From assembly GCF_964275005.1 (NCBI RefSeq), contig NC_092706.1:22723187-22787186 (forward strand): a DNA stretch of 64,000 nucleotides. Reading direction: 5' to 3'. Shown here one piece after another: positions 37,660 through 49,913 of this stretch. The position numbers and the translations under genes are program-made. This DNA is from Diadema setosum (lineage: Eukaryota; Echinodermata; Echinoidea; Diadematoida; Diadematidae). The notes under the pieces are model-generated. The model did not search any database. It saw only the letters and a list, made by a program, of their open reading frames with translations, and was not told the DNA's origin. Positions within the stretch are counted from its first letter, which is position 1. Each line of letters starts with the position of its first letter.

Positions 37660-38047
37660 TTAAAGGGATGGTACAGTATTGGTGGAGATGAGAGTTGGGC
37701 TTTTAACATTTTGCGAGATACCAAGAAAACACTTATGATATAGTACAGAGCATACCATTTTAAGAGGAATTCGAAGTTTATTTGATGAAAATCTGGTTTG
37801 GAATGACTGAAACATCCAAAAACAAGGTAAAACAAAGCGATTGTAATAAAGTGTGGGTCCCACACTTTATTAGAATCGCTCTTTTTTGGATATCTCAGTC
37901 ATTTCAAAACCAATTTTCATCAAATAAATGTTGAATTCCTCAGAATTACATGTTCTTTCATATTTCATAAGAGGTTTCTCATTATCTCACCAAAAAATGT
38001 TAGAAACCTGAAATTAGGTTTCAACCAAAACTATACGATCCCTTTAA
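37660..38047. repeat. Foldback MITE, family B, copy 3
   Basis: TTAA-bounded and nearly identical to copy 2, including the AAGTGTGGGTCCCACACTT core. It lies 1.5 kb from copy 2 in the same orientation. The high identity indicates recent activity or a local duplication. Confidence 0.8.
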
Positions 38048-38392
38048 TGCATTTGTTAGACAAAAACTTCCATGTGCATTTTAATATTGCTAATCGTGGC
38101 TCATGGGAAAATTTGTGTAATAAAATGCATTCAAACATTCCTTGTTGTACAGTATGTATTTTCCAGGAATTCTTCATTCGTGTAATTCCTCATATAATAC
38201 CTTGTGGTCACATGATATTCACCTACATGTACATTAATATTGCTTATTGTTTAAACCGTATTTTTGATGCACATCTTTTTAAATAATATTTATTCACTTC
38301 CATTTTAATGAAATACAAAAAGTATCAATTCACTTTTAGTATTACTGTACAAACATACAGGAGAAAAACTTCTTTTTTCAAGAATGCATTAC

Positions 38393-38431
<39 letters not shown>

Positions 38432-39317
38432 AATTGCTTCCAAGAAATGCTCACACAAGACTTTTTCAACTTCATTTTGCCTACTCACGGTAGCAATGAA
38501 ATAAAAAATCTTTGAGCAAAAATACAATTTCAATACATTCACAATAAAGTTGATTGTTACAAATCCCCCTATAAAAAAAAAAACGGATTCTGTCTCAGAA
38601 TTTACTGCTGAAAATCAAAAGTCCTGTTAGAGGTGTGTCATGAAATAATGGATCTGTTTTTCCAACCCAGTTTTGAGCTGTAAAGACTAAAGTTCCTCCC
38701 CCCCCCATGATATCAGAGTGATATGTTGTTAGTTACTTTCCAACCAGATTTTGCTTTTCTTTGTTTTGAAAGAAAAAACAAACAAACAAACAAACATGTT
38801 AGGTTTGTTCTCACTAGGAAATTTTTTGATGTATGAGTTTGCCATTTATTCAGGTTGCAATAAAAAATTCTGATGTGGTTATACTCAAAATCCCTCAAGG
38901 TATGTTTTACATGAAACATACAAAAAGAGAATTTCACAAAATTTCATTAAAAAACTAGACATTCTGTCAACACAATGAAACATGGATATTATTCCCCCTG
39001 TCCTCTGAAAGAGGGGAGTCAAGTGCTATTGTTTCATAATGCTGAAAAATGAACATAATATGCTGAATTCTTTATACTTCAATCTGTATACTGTTGCTCT
39101 CGTGTGGCATCATGAATTTTGTTTGTAGACTTATCTTCCATTGATGATGGCACATGGATTTCAAAGAATAGGTAGTGTGGGGATACCATGGAGTAAGAAA
39201 CCTGGCCTGGCTTGGACTACATTGTATTCGAGCATCCTGATACAAATTTTGTAGAACTTTATCACTGATCTCTGATGTGTACATGTTGTGATAAGCCACT
39301 TCGTAATTAGCTCACGT
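38048..39317. other. Non-coding, (AC)n microsatellite
   Basis: An (AC)n tract is at 38391-38427. ATTATTCCCCCTGTCCTCTGAAAG near 38987 resembles the core of the foldback at 49914-50479 and is probably a fragment of that family. No gene recognised. Confidence 0.5.
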
Positions 39318-39558
39318 CATACTTGCCAACTAGTAAGATTTTATCAGATTCAGTAAGATTTTTACGTTAAAAATAGCAAAATCAGATTTTTCTGTCAGAG
39401 AAATCAGATTTTTGAAAAATATTTAGATATACCTTTCATGTACACGTATTTTCTGAAGATTTGACCGAAAGTAAGATTTTTAACTTCAGTTTGCATATAA
39501 AATAAGATTTTTGCAATCCACGAGTAAGATATTTCATCTTGAAATGTTGGCAGGTATG
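39318..39558. repeat. MITE, CATACTTGCCAAC / GTTGGCAGGTATG
   Basis: Inverted 13-bp ends with one mismatch flank ~215 bp full of the word TAAGATTTTT / AGTAAGATT. Non-coding; superfamily not decided. Confidence 0.75.
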
Positions 39559-40671
39559 TCACATACACATTTGTATGAATGACCTTTCTGTTTTCTCAGT
39601 TGGTTTTTGATAGGCATTTCACTCGTTTTCAAAGTGACATAATGCACAAGCTTGCCCGACGTAACAATCTATGGAATTCATATTCAAACAAAGAATGAAC
39701 TTGCGTTTTTATAGACCAGGTGACCAGAATGGCCAATTGACATTTTCACGAGGCATCCACTTCATTGTTTTGTATTAAATTAATTCACAACATTTTCTGT
39801 TGATATTGCCAAATACCAGGCTTTAATACTGTCAGGTGGATGTGCTGGCAAGCACCATCTAGGCCTATATCAATCTATAAAGGATACATGAATAATCATC
39901 ACATCACAGATGCTTATCTCAGTGAAGTAACAAACCAAAATGCCTGTTGGTACAAATGACCTTTTTCTGCTCATGCGCAAAGTGGAATTACGAACTGGTC
40001 TATTGTACAAACACAGCCACAAAAACTAGAGTCAACCGTTACCAATGAGCGTATCTAACCTATTGATGCACGAGTTCCACTGATTGGTGCTATTCGTGGT
40101 TTTCGGATGTACCCCGGTCGATGTGAATAAATCAGGCCACCCATGTATCCCCACGCTGCCATCAAACATTGAAAAATTTGTAACTTTTGAATGGATTGTC
40201 TGATCATAATACTTTCTAGAACCGTCACTGTATGATGTGTACTTTGCAGTATTTTTGCAGTCACTGAATTCACATTATTTGGGATAAATCTCCCCTTTAT
40301 GGTAGCCTTTGTGCCGTAAGGTGTGAAGAGATTTGAAGTGCGACTCTGCTGAGTTGAAAACATCAGATTTATTTGTTTTTTTTTCTACCCTTCACTAAAT
40401 TCAGAGAACCAAATACTACACACGTTTGTATAGTCATTGAAACAAAGCTACAATTTGTAACTCGGAAAAGAAGTTTAACTGGTATGCATACATCAAAATC
40501 TGTGCAAATATTTAGTGTTCACTCAATGACCAGATTAGGTGCATTCACATTGAAATTTGTACTCCATGGTATTAAATACGAAGTTTTTTTTTTTTTTTTC
40601 AAAACTATTCTCATGATTCGCTGATTCGCAGAATACCAAGAAATAGATACCGTGGTATTTAATTTGGTACT

Positions 40672-40848
40672 GTTCTCAGGGGTGGATCCAGGAATTTCGT
40701 AAAGAGGGGGCACCTTTACAAAATTAAAGGGGGAGAGCAAGCACCCCACCCTCAATTTTTTTTCTTTTTATTTCTTTTGTTTTAACAAAAATAAGGGGGG
40801 GGGGCGTGCGCACGGTGCACCCGTGCCTGGATTTGCCACTGGTTCTCA
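40672..40848. repeat. MITE with 7-bp flanking duplication GTTCTCA
   Basis: GTTCTCA at 40672-40678 and 40842-40848 flanks an element whose ends GGGGTGGATCCAGG and CCTGGATTTGCCACTG are imperfect inverted repeats. It includes a G homopolymer at 40795-40804. hAT-like by its ends; non-coding. Confidence 0.65.
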
Positions 40849-42260
40849 TTCACAAAATACTGTGGTGATTCTGGCCCAAAACTACACCTCTCCAAGGGAA
40901 GCACTGCACATATAAAGCAATATCTCTTTCATGCGTGCACATAGTAGACGGGGAAGTATATGGTCAGGTTGAATGAGAAACGCACCACTGTCTGAAGGGT
41001 GATACAGTACATGTACAGTGTATTTTGTGAGAGGATTCACACTCAAATGCCACGTGTGTAATTTGTGCGAACTTTGAACTATCACCCTAAATACCATACA
41101 TTTTTCACGACGTGTATGTGTTCTTATTGCTATATACTGCTCAAAATACCGCGGTATATCGCCGTACGTGTGAATGGCCCTACTGATGTTCTGACAGATT
41201 TTTCAACAGAGCCAGCACCTCTTTCATTTCAGCCAAAGTTGCTGGTCGGCTCTCCTTGATGTTTCTTTTTTATGCCGTATGTTTCATGAAGTGTGAAGGT
41301 GTTATCTTATCCTCTAAAGAATGATTGATGTTTCACAGTGGATGCTGATTTTTAGTATGAAAAAAGAAAGATTGTAGTGCATCAAGGAAGATGCCTCTTT
41401 TTCCGAGCAGAATAAAAAAATGTCTGTGTATGCAATGTACATGTATAAAACATGAGTTATTTTGGGCAAAGTATTTAAAAGGCACTGATAGTATCACTGT
41501 ACAGGAACATGATCATTGCCATTAAAAAAAATGTAGATGCACACCACACAGGCATAATACAGGACTTTCTGCTTTATTCTCTAATATGCCCAGCGATTTT
41601 GCGATTTAGCTTCTTCATCTTGATATTCCTCCATACTTTTTTAGTTCAAGAAAACTGAGGCTGCAATTTTGACCAATATTGCACTTATTGTAATGCAAGT
41701 GTGATTCTTATTCTCTGTACTATTAACATGTGACAGATTTCCATTCATTTTGTAGATTGATTAAAACAGTCAGATTCACCTTATGTGTAAATATTGAAAT
41801 TCTTTTTTCTTATTTTATGGAAATTCTCACAGCTATTGTAAGCTATTGAAGCAGTGCAAAGTGTCTTGTCAAAAAGAACATCAATCATAAGTCAAAAAGA
41901 ACACATAAATATTTAGAATGTGAGTATTTTTTTAGATATCATTATGTTTAACACACAGAGAAACTCTTCTATAGAATTATTGATTCGTAAGTGAAGTTCC
42001 CTGAAATTTAGGCAGAATAAAGTGCACCAATAGCCTGGAAATCAAATTTGTGTGCAGCTAGAATCACAAAACACAGCCATAATTCACCTGTGATAGCCCC
42101 TGAAAGTATACATATATTTCGATAAATCAGATCATCTCTCTATAAGAATTTGGTACTTGTGCCCAACATGTTTAAGTTCTGCTCAGTGCCGGTACTGATG
42201 TGTGCACATTCTAGCTATCCATATGTATTATTTATAGGTTTTACAAATTGAGATTCCATA

Positions 42261-42313
<53 letters not shown>

Positions 42314-43570
42314 CATATTCCATATGCTCCATTTAAATATCACTATCATTCAAGACATATATAAATTTGGAACAATATTTCGATAGCATGATAGTTCGCT
42401 TGAAGGAATCGGGTGCTCGACTGCTCTATTTCAAGTCATTTTTGTTTTTGTATACTCTGTAGAATTTACATTTAAACCCCAATAAATAAAAACAGGAGTG
42501 AACAAAAATTCTAATATTTTACAGAGGACATGTCTCAAGTTTATTCTACAAATATAGTAAACATAATATTTGGGGTATTGGTACACTTTTAGAAATTCAT
42601 TGTGCACCTTTGCTCCCGTTTCTTCAGTTCATGTAGGTTGAATAGAATGAATGAAGATGTTTTTAAAGACAAAGTCTGTAAATAGCAAAAAGCTGAGTAA
42701 AGTCAAGCAAATACTGAAATTGATAAATCATGTCTGATCATCATGTTTTGTGTTGTGTTAAGGTTACGGACTGTGAATTGCTCCTACCCAAAGTCAAGCT
42801 ACAGTATTTGACTGTACAAATTGCAGATTCCTGTGTCAGCATCACAGAGAAAGACTGTGTGTTAACAGGAGGACTGCAGTGGATATCAGTTTTTTTGTGT
42901 GTATCTTACCATGTTTTGATAACTGACATGTAAAACTCATACATATCATGCACAATTTTTCACTTGCAATATCCATTGGTAAAATATATGGAGTTGTTGA
43001 TTATTCATCACTTCTTATTTCTAAAATACCCTCAAACAAGGTAAATTTAGAACAAAATCTCTAACTAGCATACTGATACAGGGCTCAAAATTAGCGATGA
43101 TACAGCGTAACTAAAAATTGATGTTGGACCACCAGATTTCCAAAAAGGTTATTTTTTTGTATGCGTACATTGTATTTTATGCAAAGTTTGAATCACCACC
43201 CTAAATACACCGTACCATGATATTTTGTGACACATAATTTGCGGGATATTAAAATTGTGTTCAAATTTAGAAATGCTGCGGGAGATACCACAATATTTTT
43301 AATATTCCAGGATTCCACCGTCAGTACGAGTTATGTCGTATAATGTACCCGTAATGAGATATTTTGGCCCAAAGCGTAGATTGCTCTTTGCTGACTGCGT
43401 ATGTGTTGGAGCATGTGTGTGTACTGTATGTGTGTGTCTGTGTGTGTGTGCCTGCATGAGTAAATGGGAAAATACAGGCAATATGATATGTTTGAAATTC
43501 AGTGAGTTCTCAGTGAAGTGGGGAGATACTATCTGGACATTACGTATGCTAAGCCATACCTTCTTCAGCC
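40849..43570. other. Non-coding, (AT)n microsatellite
   Basis: An (AT)n tract is at 42264-42310. CAGGGCTCAAAATTAGC at 43080 resembles one end of a hAT-type MITE with no partner seen. A short open stretch at 42760-42890 with AG and CAG borders was not convincing as an exon. Confidence 0.45.
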
Positions 43571-43992
43571 TACACTCTTAGAAAAAAAGGTTCTTTTGAG
43601 CACCATTAAATGGTTCTCAGCACTGTCACAATAGCGACACCCTTTTAGGTGCTCGTGAGAACCTTTTTGAAATGGTGCTTGTCGGCACCTTTTGCAAAAG
43701 GTGCCCATTAGAACCTTTTTCCCGATGAAATGGTGCTCGTAAGTACCATTTAAAAGGTGCCCATGGGCACCTTTTTGACTAAAGATGGGCACCTTTTTGA
43801 CTCTTTTCAAAAGGTGCTCATGGGAACCATTTCATTGGAAAAGGTTCTAATGGGCACCAATGTTAAATGGTGCTGACAGGCACCATTTAAAAAAGGTTCT
43901 CACAGGCTCCAAAAAAGGTGTCGCTATTGTGACAGTGCTGAGAACCATTTAATGGTGCTCAAAAGAACCTTTTTCTTTTTTCTTAGAATGTA
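43571..43992. repeat. Foldback MITE, family D, copy 1
   Basis: Long inverted ends (GCACCATTAAATGGTTCTCA and its complement TGAGAACCATTTAATGGTGC, then CTTAGAATGTA) enclose many copies of AAAAGGTGCCCAT- and AGAACCTTTTT-type words, so nearly the whole 420 bp can pair. The ends begin TACACTCTTAG and finish CTTAGAATGTA. The open frame on its minus strand is a by-product of the repeat. Confidence 0.8.
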
Positions 43993-44239
43993 GTATATGA
44001 ATTGATGTCTGTGTATTTTTGGTGTGTTTCACATGCAGTGCTGGTAAGATGCTTCACTGGGACCATTCTTAAAGGTACATTACCTATCTGCATTGAAAAT
44101 GTGCATCACAAACTCATTTGAAATGAAATGAATTCATCTGAATTTCATCTCATCAGTCAAACATACGTTCAAAACATGTATATTAGCGATACATTAGCAT
44201 GTCATACATTATCATTGACACTGGAAAAAAAAGAGCAAG

Positions 44240-44720
44240 GATAACACACCCATGCACACACAGTTTCACAAGCATGAATACATGTACATGACATTCACCA
44301 ATATTTTTTTCATGAAACATTACTCAATAATTGAAAACCATAGAAATTTGCTCTTTCACGAATTCGCAGAAATGTATTTATTTACCATAACTTTTACAAT
44401 CTAAAGGTGAGGTTTGTATTTGTCATGTTATAATTTGTCAAATATTCTTAACAAAATATTTTCATTTGTTCACTAATTCTTTTTCCACAATATTTGTCAT
44501 TTGTGTACCGAGCAGTTCTTGAAACACCATCACACATCTCTGTACAGATGATATGAAATAGCAAGAGGTGAATCAGGCTTTTGAAATACATAACAAAATT
44601 TCTAATTCTCTGTGAAATAATTCCTGCATGAATGAGATACAGTAATTGTGTCAGTCTTAAGATAGGCAGAAGTCAAGTACATTACTTAAGTAGTATGAGG
44701 AACTTTTTCCACATGTTTGC
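44240..44720 (+). repeat. Diverged segmental duplication, copy 1
   Basis: Shares in order CACACAGTTTCACAAGCATG, AAAGGTGAGGTTTGTATTTG, CATTTGTTCAC, AGCAAGAGGTGAATCAG, GCTTTTGAAATA, AATTCTCTGTGAAATAATTCC with the copy ~930 bp to the right. Non-coding, with no terminal inverted repeats. Confidence 0.65.
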
Positions 44721-45164
44721 TAGTTTGTTCGGCGTTGGCTTTTTTTTTTTCTTTTAAAGCATACTTGTCCTAAAAGCAACTATAAAGGGCAGGAAAACAA
44801 TTCCATTAAACAGGACCTTTGGTATTGTCACAGAAAACATACATTATATTGCTGGTATGATACTTGGGATACACTAGGATAAGCTTTACACTTCTTCACT
44901 TTACATTCATAACGTCGAGTACTTGAATTAACTTATCTTTGTTTATATACGAGTGACCTTTTTTGTTGTTGTTCTGCAATTTGAAAGCACCATAGACACA
45001 TCTATACAACTGCAAATACACGAAGAGTATCAATTCAGGTTAATCATGACTTCTGACAATTTACAGCATGTCCTACGAAAACACACAAACACACACACAC
45101 ACCCAAAAAGAAGAAAAGAACACATTGTTTATAATGTGAAGGATAATAAGAATCCCAAGGGGAA

Positions 45165-45650
45165 AAGAGCTAGGATACCACAACCACACAGTTTCACAAG
45201 CATGAATGAACAAAATTCCTCAACCATGATTGAAAATATGTAACATTTGGAATCAATAAAAATTTACACGTTTTTTAAAAGCAGAGCAACAAATTCATTA
45301 GAGTAAACTATATATGATGCAGGCCTAAAGCTGAGGTTTGAATTTGCTGTCCTATAACCTGCCTATGACAATAATATGTTGTTAGCATTTGTCATTTTGT
45401 TCACCAAATCTGCCAACAGTCTTCTATACACCACCACCACATACATGTACATTTTGTGTGTCTGCAAAAGCAATATAAACTGGTGACAAGAGGTGCATCA
45501 GTGCTTTGAAATAAATTACATAATCTTCAATTCTCTACACAATACGTAATTCCTGCGTGGGTATAAATGCAATAAGTTTTACCAGTCTACGTGCAAACTT
45601 TAAAAGTGTGAAGAAATCGACCACACAATGACTGGAGAAGTATAAAGAAC
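45165..45650 (+). repeat. Diverged segmental duplication, copy 2
   Basis: Carries CACACAGTTTCACAAGCATG, AAAGCTGAGGTTTGAATTTG, ACAAGAGGTGCATCAGTGC and GCTTTGAAATAAATTAC in the same order as copy 1. The similarity is patchy, consistent with an old tandem duplication. Confidence 0.65.
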
Positions 45651-45819
45651 ATTTTCCGTTTGTGCTTTTAAAGTTTAGAACTATGAATGACTCCACTTCT
45701 CACATTGGCATCTGGTCTGATCTCATTACGTCTACCCCCCCCCCCCCCATACAGTTGATTCAAAGCTGTTAAATGCAAATTATAGTGAAACATTATCACT
45801 GGTACATTGTAAGTTGCAA

Positions 45820-46071
45820 ATGAAGAGTTTGTTTGCAAAAACCGATAAGTCCATAGTTGCCAAATGGAGATATTTGCGATTAAAGGTCAAGAAAAATAAA
45901 GAGAATAATAAAAAAAATCTTTGCTTCTTTTGACCATAACTTTAAAAATGTACTTTTATATGTAGTGACCAATGTATCATTTAAAAGGTATTATTTTGTA
46001 CTTTATGACAGAGACCGTACTTCAAAATCTTCAAAAATGAACTTATCGGTTTTTGCGAACAAACTCTTCAA
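45820..46071. repeat. MITE with ~30-bp inverted ends
   Basis: The left end TGAAGAGTTTGTTTGCAAAA pairs with TTTTGCGAACAAACTCTTCA at the right, and the arms extend into ACCGATAAGT / ACTTATCGGT. The interior contains GACCATAACTTTAAAAATG. Non-coding. Confidence 0.8.
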
Positions 46072-46279
46072 ATACTGTATTGGGATCATAACAAAACATA
46101 TGTGACCCTCCATCACACAAACCAACAAAAAGTCGCATGATATGAATATTTGGTTGACGGCAGATTCTGAAAGAGCAGCTATAAAATACACTATAAGTCA
46201 ATGCAAACGGACTTACCTACCCTATCTACATATTTCCCAAAGGTTTTCTCTGGCAGCATCAGTGTTTTTTCTTTGACTC

Positions 46280-46640
46280 AGCTCATTCTTGGCTAGCGTA
46301 GGTTTCTGGTCGATGCTGTCAACGGGTTATCGGGCTAAAATTGTCGTTCAGATCGATGTATTCTTTTGGTCACCCAGATCATTCTTGACTAGACCAGGGT
46401 TCTGTTTGATGCTGTCAACAGGCTATCACGGGCTGTCATTCTGATCGATGTAATAGCCACACAGCTCATTCTCGACTAGCCCTGGCCCGGGTTCTGGCTG
46501 ATGTTGTAAATGGGCTATCCCGGGCTCTTATTCTGATCGATGAATTCTTGTGGCCGCCCAGCTCATACTTGGCTAGTGTTAAGCCTATGGTTCTGGCCGA
46601 TGTTGTCAACGGTCTGTCACAGGCTGTCTCTCTGATCAAT
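46280..46640 (+). repeat. Four-copy degenerate tandem repeat, ~100 bp
   Basis: Units repeat the order CAGCTCATTCTTGGCTAG, GGTTCTGGCCGATGTTGTCAA, GGGCTATC..GGGCT and ATTCTGATCGATGTA (starting near 46280, 46376, 46457 and 46558). It lies just downstream, in minus-strand terms, of the putative exon at 46652-46758. Confidence 0.7.
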
Positions 46641-46651
46641 GTAGAGTCTAC

Positions 46652-46758
46652 CTTTTTCCCTAACCGCACCAGCGACCCAAACACGTACGTTCTGCTTCAT
46701 CGTCCCGGCCGGAGTTTCTTGTTCCCTGGTTTCTGTGCATGTTGGTGTGTCCACGTCC
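46652..46758 (-). CDS. Putative exon with start codon, minus-strand gene
   Basis: On the minus strand an acceptor (TCATATGTCAG) and a donor (AAAAAG|GTAGAC) bracket 107 nt. One frame is open through the whole exon, encoding DVDTPTCTETREQETPAGT then MKQNVRVWVAGAVREK; the internal Met may be the start. It follows, in transcription order, a possible 5' exon ending at 47502. No family recognised. Confidence 0.3.
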
Positions 46759-47501
46759 CTGACATATGAATTGAAAGAAACAATAGACCTACACCGCATT
46801 AATAAAACAAAGTCATGCTATAATTCGATAAACAGAACACGGCATTATATGACGTGACTCCTTACTTAGAACAAGCCTGAAAACATACTGAAGAGATTTT
46901 GACCTAACAGTTAGGCCTACTCTGGGCTGTAGACAGACCTCTATTGGCTCTAACGTTAACAATGACAGTTATAACTTATCGAACAAAAGTTATTGCATGT
47001 AGAACGTTACCGACCGGTATTAGACGTCTATAGACCTTACCCCGGGGCGCTCCTTGTACACAGTTATCTTTGCGTTCGGCGTTCGGGCTGTGTTTCGGAG
47101 TTAGCAGACTCTATTTTAACAGGCATAAACGTTACATGCAGGCCTACCTAGCTAAGTAACTTAGCCCGGCCCAGTCGCTGTAAAAACGTGACAGCCATGC
47201 TCCGGCCCCGCACGGCGTCTGTTCGGGCTAGCCCATGGGCCATTGCTATGCTAAATGTCTAATTGTAAAGTGTTAGGCCTAACATGTTATTGTTAGATCT
47301 GGATCTACTGTACCTGGAAAGCATTACACAAGATAACAGCTTCGATCAAATTAGATCTAACATTAACGTTAGGATCTAGCTAACCGTTAAAGGCTAATCA
47401 CTGACTGAAAACGAAAACTGAGTGATGAATCTAACTTGATTTTGTACCAACGACTGTCATCTAAAAATGAGATAAAACCACATTAAAACTAAAAATCTTA
47501 C

Positions 47502-47600
47502 CTATTCTGCTAAATTGTGATGACTGCCATGGCGAAAATGAAATTGACAGTGACACGTTTCCAGTCCACTTCAGACAAAATTAATGTCTAACGTTACCGG
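47502..47600 (-). promoter_or_regulatory. Possible 5' exon and promoter region, minus-strand gene
   Basis: A good donor on the minus strand (AATAG|GTAAG, at 47502/47501) follows a segment containing a very short frame MAVITI-stop, suggesting a mostly untranslated first exon. The surrounding 46.8-47.9 kb is CG-richer and carries several TAACGTTA-like words. The upstream limit of the exon cannot be placed. Confidence 0.28.
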
Positions 47601-48149
47601 GTGCCGTTCGTTTGATGGGTGTGATACTGGTGATGCATAGACCTAATGTACGTGTAAGTGTCTACGTACTATAGCCGTCTGCTGCTGCTTATCAGCTATA
47701 TGCATGCATATTGCATTGGCACTCTCCTGCCGCTGTTATGTGGTGGTGATAGGTTTGCATAGGCAAGGCGCAGGCAGGCAGCACAGGGCTAAATATAGCC
47801 GCGGCGCGTGCCGCGGCGGTTACATAGTCCTACAGTGCAGTACTAGTATGTGTACGTTTACGCGTACGCATATCTGATCGAGCGCTAAAATTGGATCGTG
47901 GCAGCTGTCAGTTGGCACGCAGCCAAGAGAAGTCATTAGTCTACGATAAAAAACAATATGTACCTTTTTATTATCACAGCAGTAGAAACACATACAATAT
48001 GTTTGTACCAATACCACAGTTATGGTTTAAACTTATATCTGGCATTCGAATAGACAGCAAGGGGAAAAATGAAAGTGGACCTAAAGATATTGTTTGACCT
48101 GCAAGAGTACCGCAAATAACACTCGGGGTCTGGGTCGCATACTAGCAAA

Positions 48150-48283
48150 TGGTGACGAACGGAACCATTTCGATTGGGAACCATTTATAGGTGCTCATCG
48201 GAACCATTTTGCGAGAACCATCTGACAAGAACCATTTTGGAGCCGACGAGAACCATTTGAGAACCTTTTTTTCTTAGAGTGTA
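48150..48283. repeat. MITE family D, truncated copy 2
   Basis: Repeated GGAACCATTT and AGAACCATTT words end in GAACCTTTTTTTCTTAGAGTG, the right-hand terminus of family D. The left half is missing. A G homopolymer (48292-48305) follows. Confidence 0.7.
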
Positions 48284-49140
48284 CCTCCCATGGGGGGGGG
48301 GGGGGTAGCAACATCTCCTGGTGCAAAAGTCAAGGAAGGGTTTTTTTTTTTTTCTTGTTGTTCTTTTTTTTTTTTTTAGTTTTCAGTCAATTCTTATATC
48401 ACTTGTAAGCTTGCAAAGAGAACATGTCCCAGCCACGTCATGTGGTAGATTAATTTTGCTGCTAACCAAGTGTGACAGCCAGCGATCTGGGAATACGGGC
48501 ACTCATGCAGTCGACAACTTTGGAGCTTCTAGCCTTATTTCAAGCCTTGAACCTGTATATTTTTTGCTTTACGCTCTTATAGTAGTTATATACAACATAT
48601 TTGTATCAGATCTCTCCCATGCTGTAGAGTGTATAGAATTGTCTTACTTTTGTACACACTACATTTAACATTAATTGAAAATTTTGTAGAATGGAAATTT
48701 TCACAGATTTTAGGGGCTATTAAAATCCTTTTTACAATACTCTTTCAGTACATAGTCTTTGCACCACATTTCCAATACTAACAGAATGTTCATATTTATA
48801 TCTTTAAAAAAAATATTGGATTACATGTAATCCCTAGTATTTGTTTTGCTCTTATATAAGTCAGTTTTGAGATGTGCTCTTTTGTTAAGAATATGAACAT
48901 TTAATTACCAAACTCAATGAAGAATTCACCAAATCTGACATATGTAGTAATAAGACACTTTTTTATTGTTAGGTTTTGCATGTTTTCAGATTACAGTGAT
49001 ATTGTACACAACCAAATATGCAAATAAGGTATGACGATGTCATCACGTCATGACCCTTAAATGGGATTATTCACCATATGTCGAGATTTCACTGAAAAAG
49101 AATCATACTTTCGGATAATTTCCATAACAAAAAAAAAAAA
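48284..49140. other. Non-coding, T-rich
   Basis: T runs at 48341-48352 and 48364-48378. No gene or element recognised. Confidence 0.5.
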
Positions 49141-49276
49141 ACAGTGGACTCCCGTTATAAAGAAGTCCTTTGGACCGGCAGTTTTCTTTCGTGCGGATAA
49201 CATTCGGCCCTAATTTTTACTTCGCTATAACCGGAATTTCGTTATAACCATGTTCGTTATAACGAGAATGCACTGT
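49141..49276. repeat. Short mariner/pogo-like MITE
   Basis: Imperfect inverted ends ACAGTGGACTCCCGTTATAA and TTATAACGAGAATGCACTGT with internal TATAACCGGAATTTCGTTATA. The CAGT...CGTTATAA ends resemble pogo/Tigger-type MITEs; related in style to 5546-5634. Confidence 0.7.
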
Positions 49277-49420
49277 ATGTTCGATCCCATTTATGCCTGT
49301 CGAGGTCAGTGTTGCTAATCCAACGCAATTGACTGGTACAAAAATAATCAGACATGAAGGATGCTTTAGAAGCAAATCTTTTACCTTTATCTATATTTTT
49401 TTTTCAAAGGGAAATTTAGT

Positions 49421-49642
49421 TCTGTATAAGCTGTTATTTTTGCAAGGGTTTGATTTTCATGAATTTTGTGAATCACTGTTGGGTAGCGACTTTAACAACA
49501 CACGAAAATGTCCCTCTGCGCTAGGCTATCATTCAACTTACAATAACCTCAGTGTCAATGCATGAAAACAACATCTCGCGACAATGTCCACAACCTTTTC
49601 ATTCACAAAAATATGTGCACGAAAATAACAGCTTCTACAGTA
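49421..49642. repeat. MITE family E, copy 3
   Basis: The left end TGTATAAGCTGTTATTTTTGC pairs imperfectly with GCACGAAAATAACAGCTTCTACA at the right. It shares ACAACACACGAAAATGTCC with copy 2. Confidence 0.7.
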
Positions 49643-49913
49643 TTAAAGATTTGAAATATTATTTAGTATATTTACTGTATATACTGTAGTAGTCATGCCA
49701 GTGGGAGATTTGTGAAGTCAATTTGATATCATTACTTCATGAAATGTACATACAGTGAATGTAGTCGTTAAGATTTACTGCAAATGACAAGATGCAAAAC
49801 TGTAAAATCCCATAACTTTCCTAATTTTTCTTAAATTTTAGTTCACTTAATAGTGCCACTGTATTCGTTTGATTTTAATACTCTATAGATTTGTTGAAGC
49901 TACTTGTAACTTC

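Noticed and set aside
43565..43810. 81-codon minus-strand ORF
   Set aside because: Lies entirely inside foldback MITE family D and is made of its repeated words.
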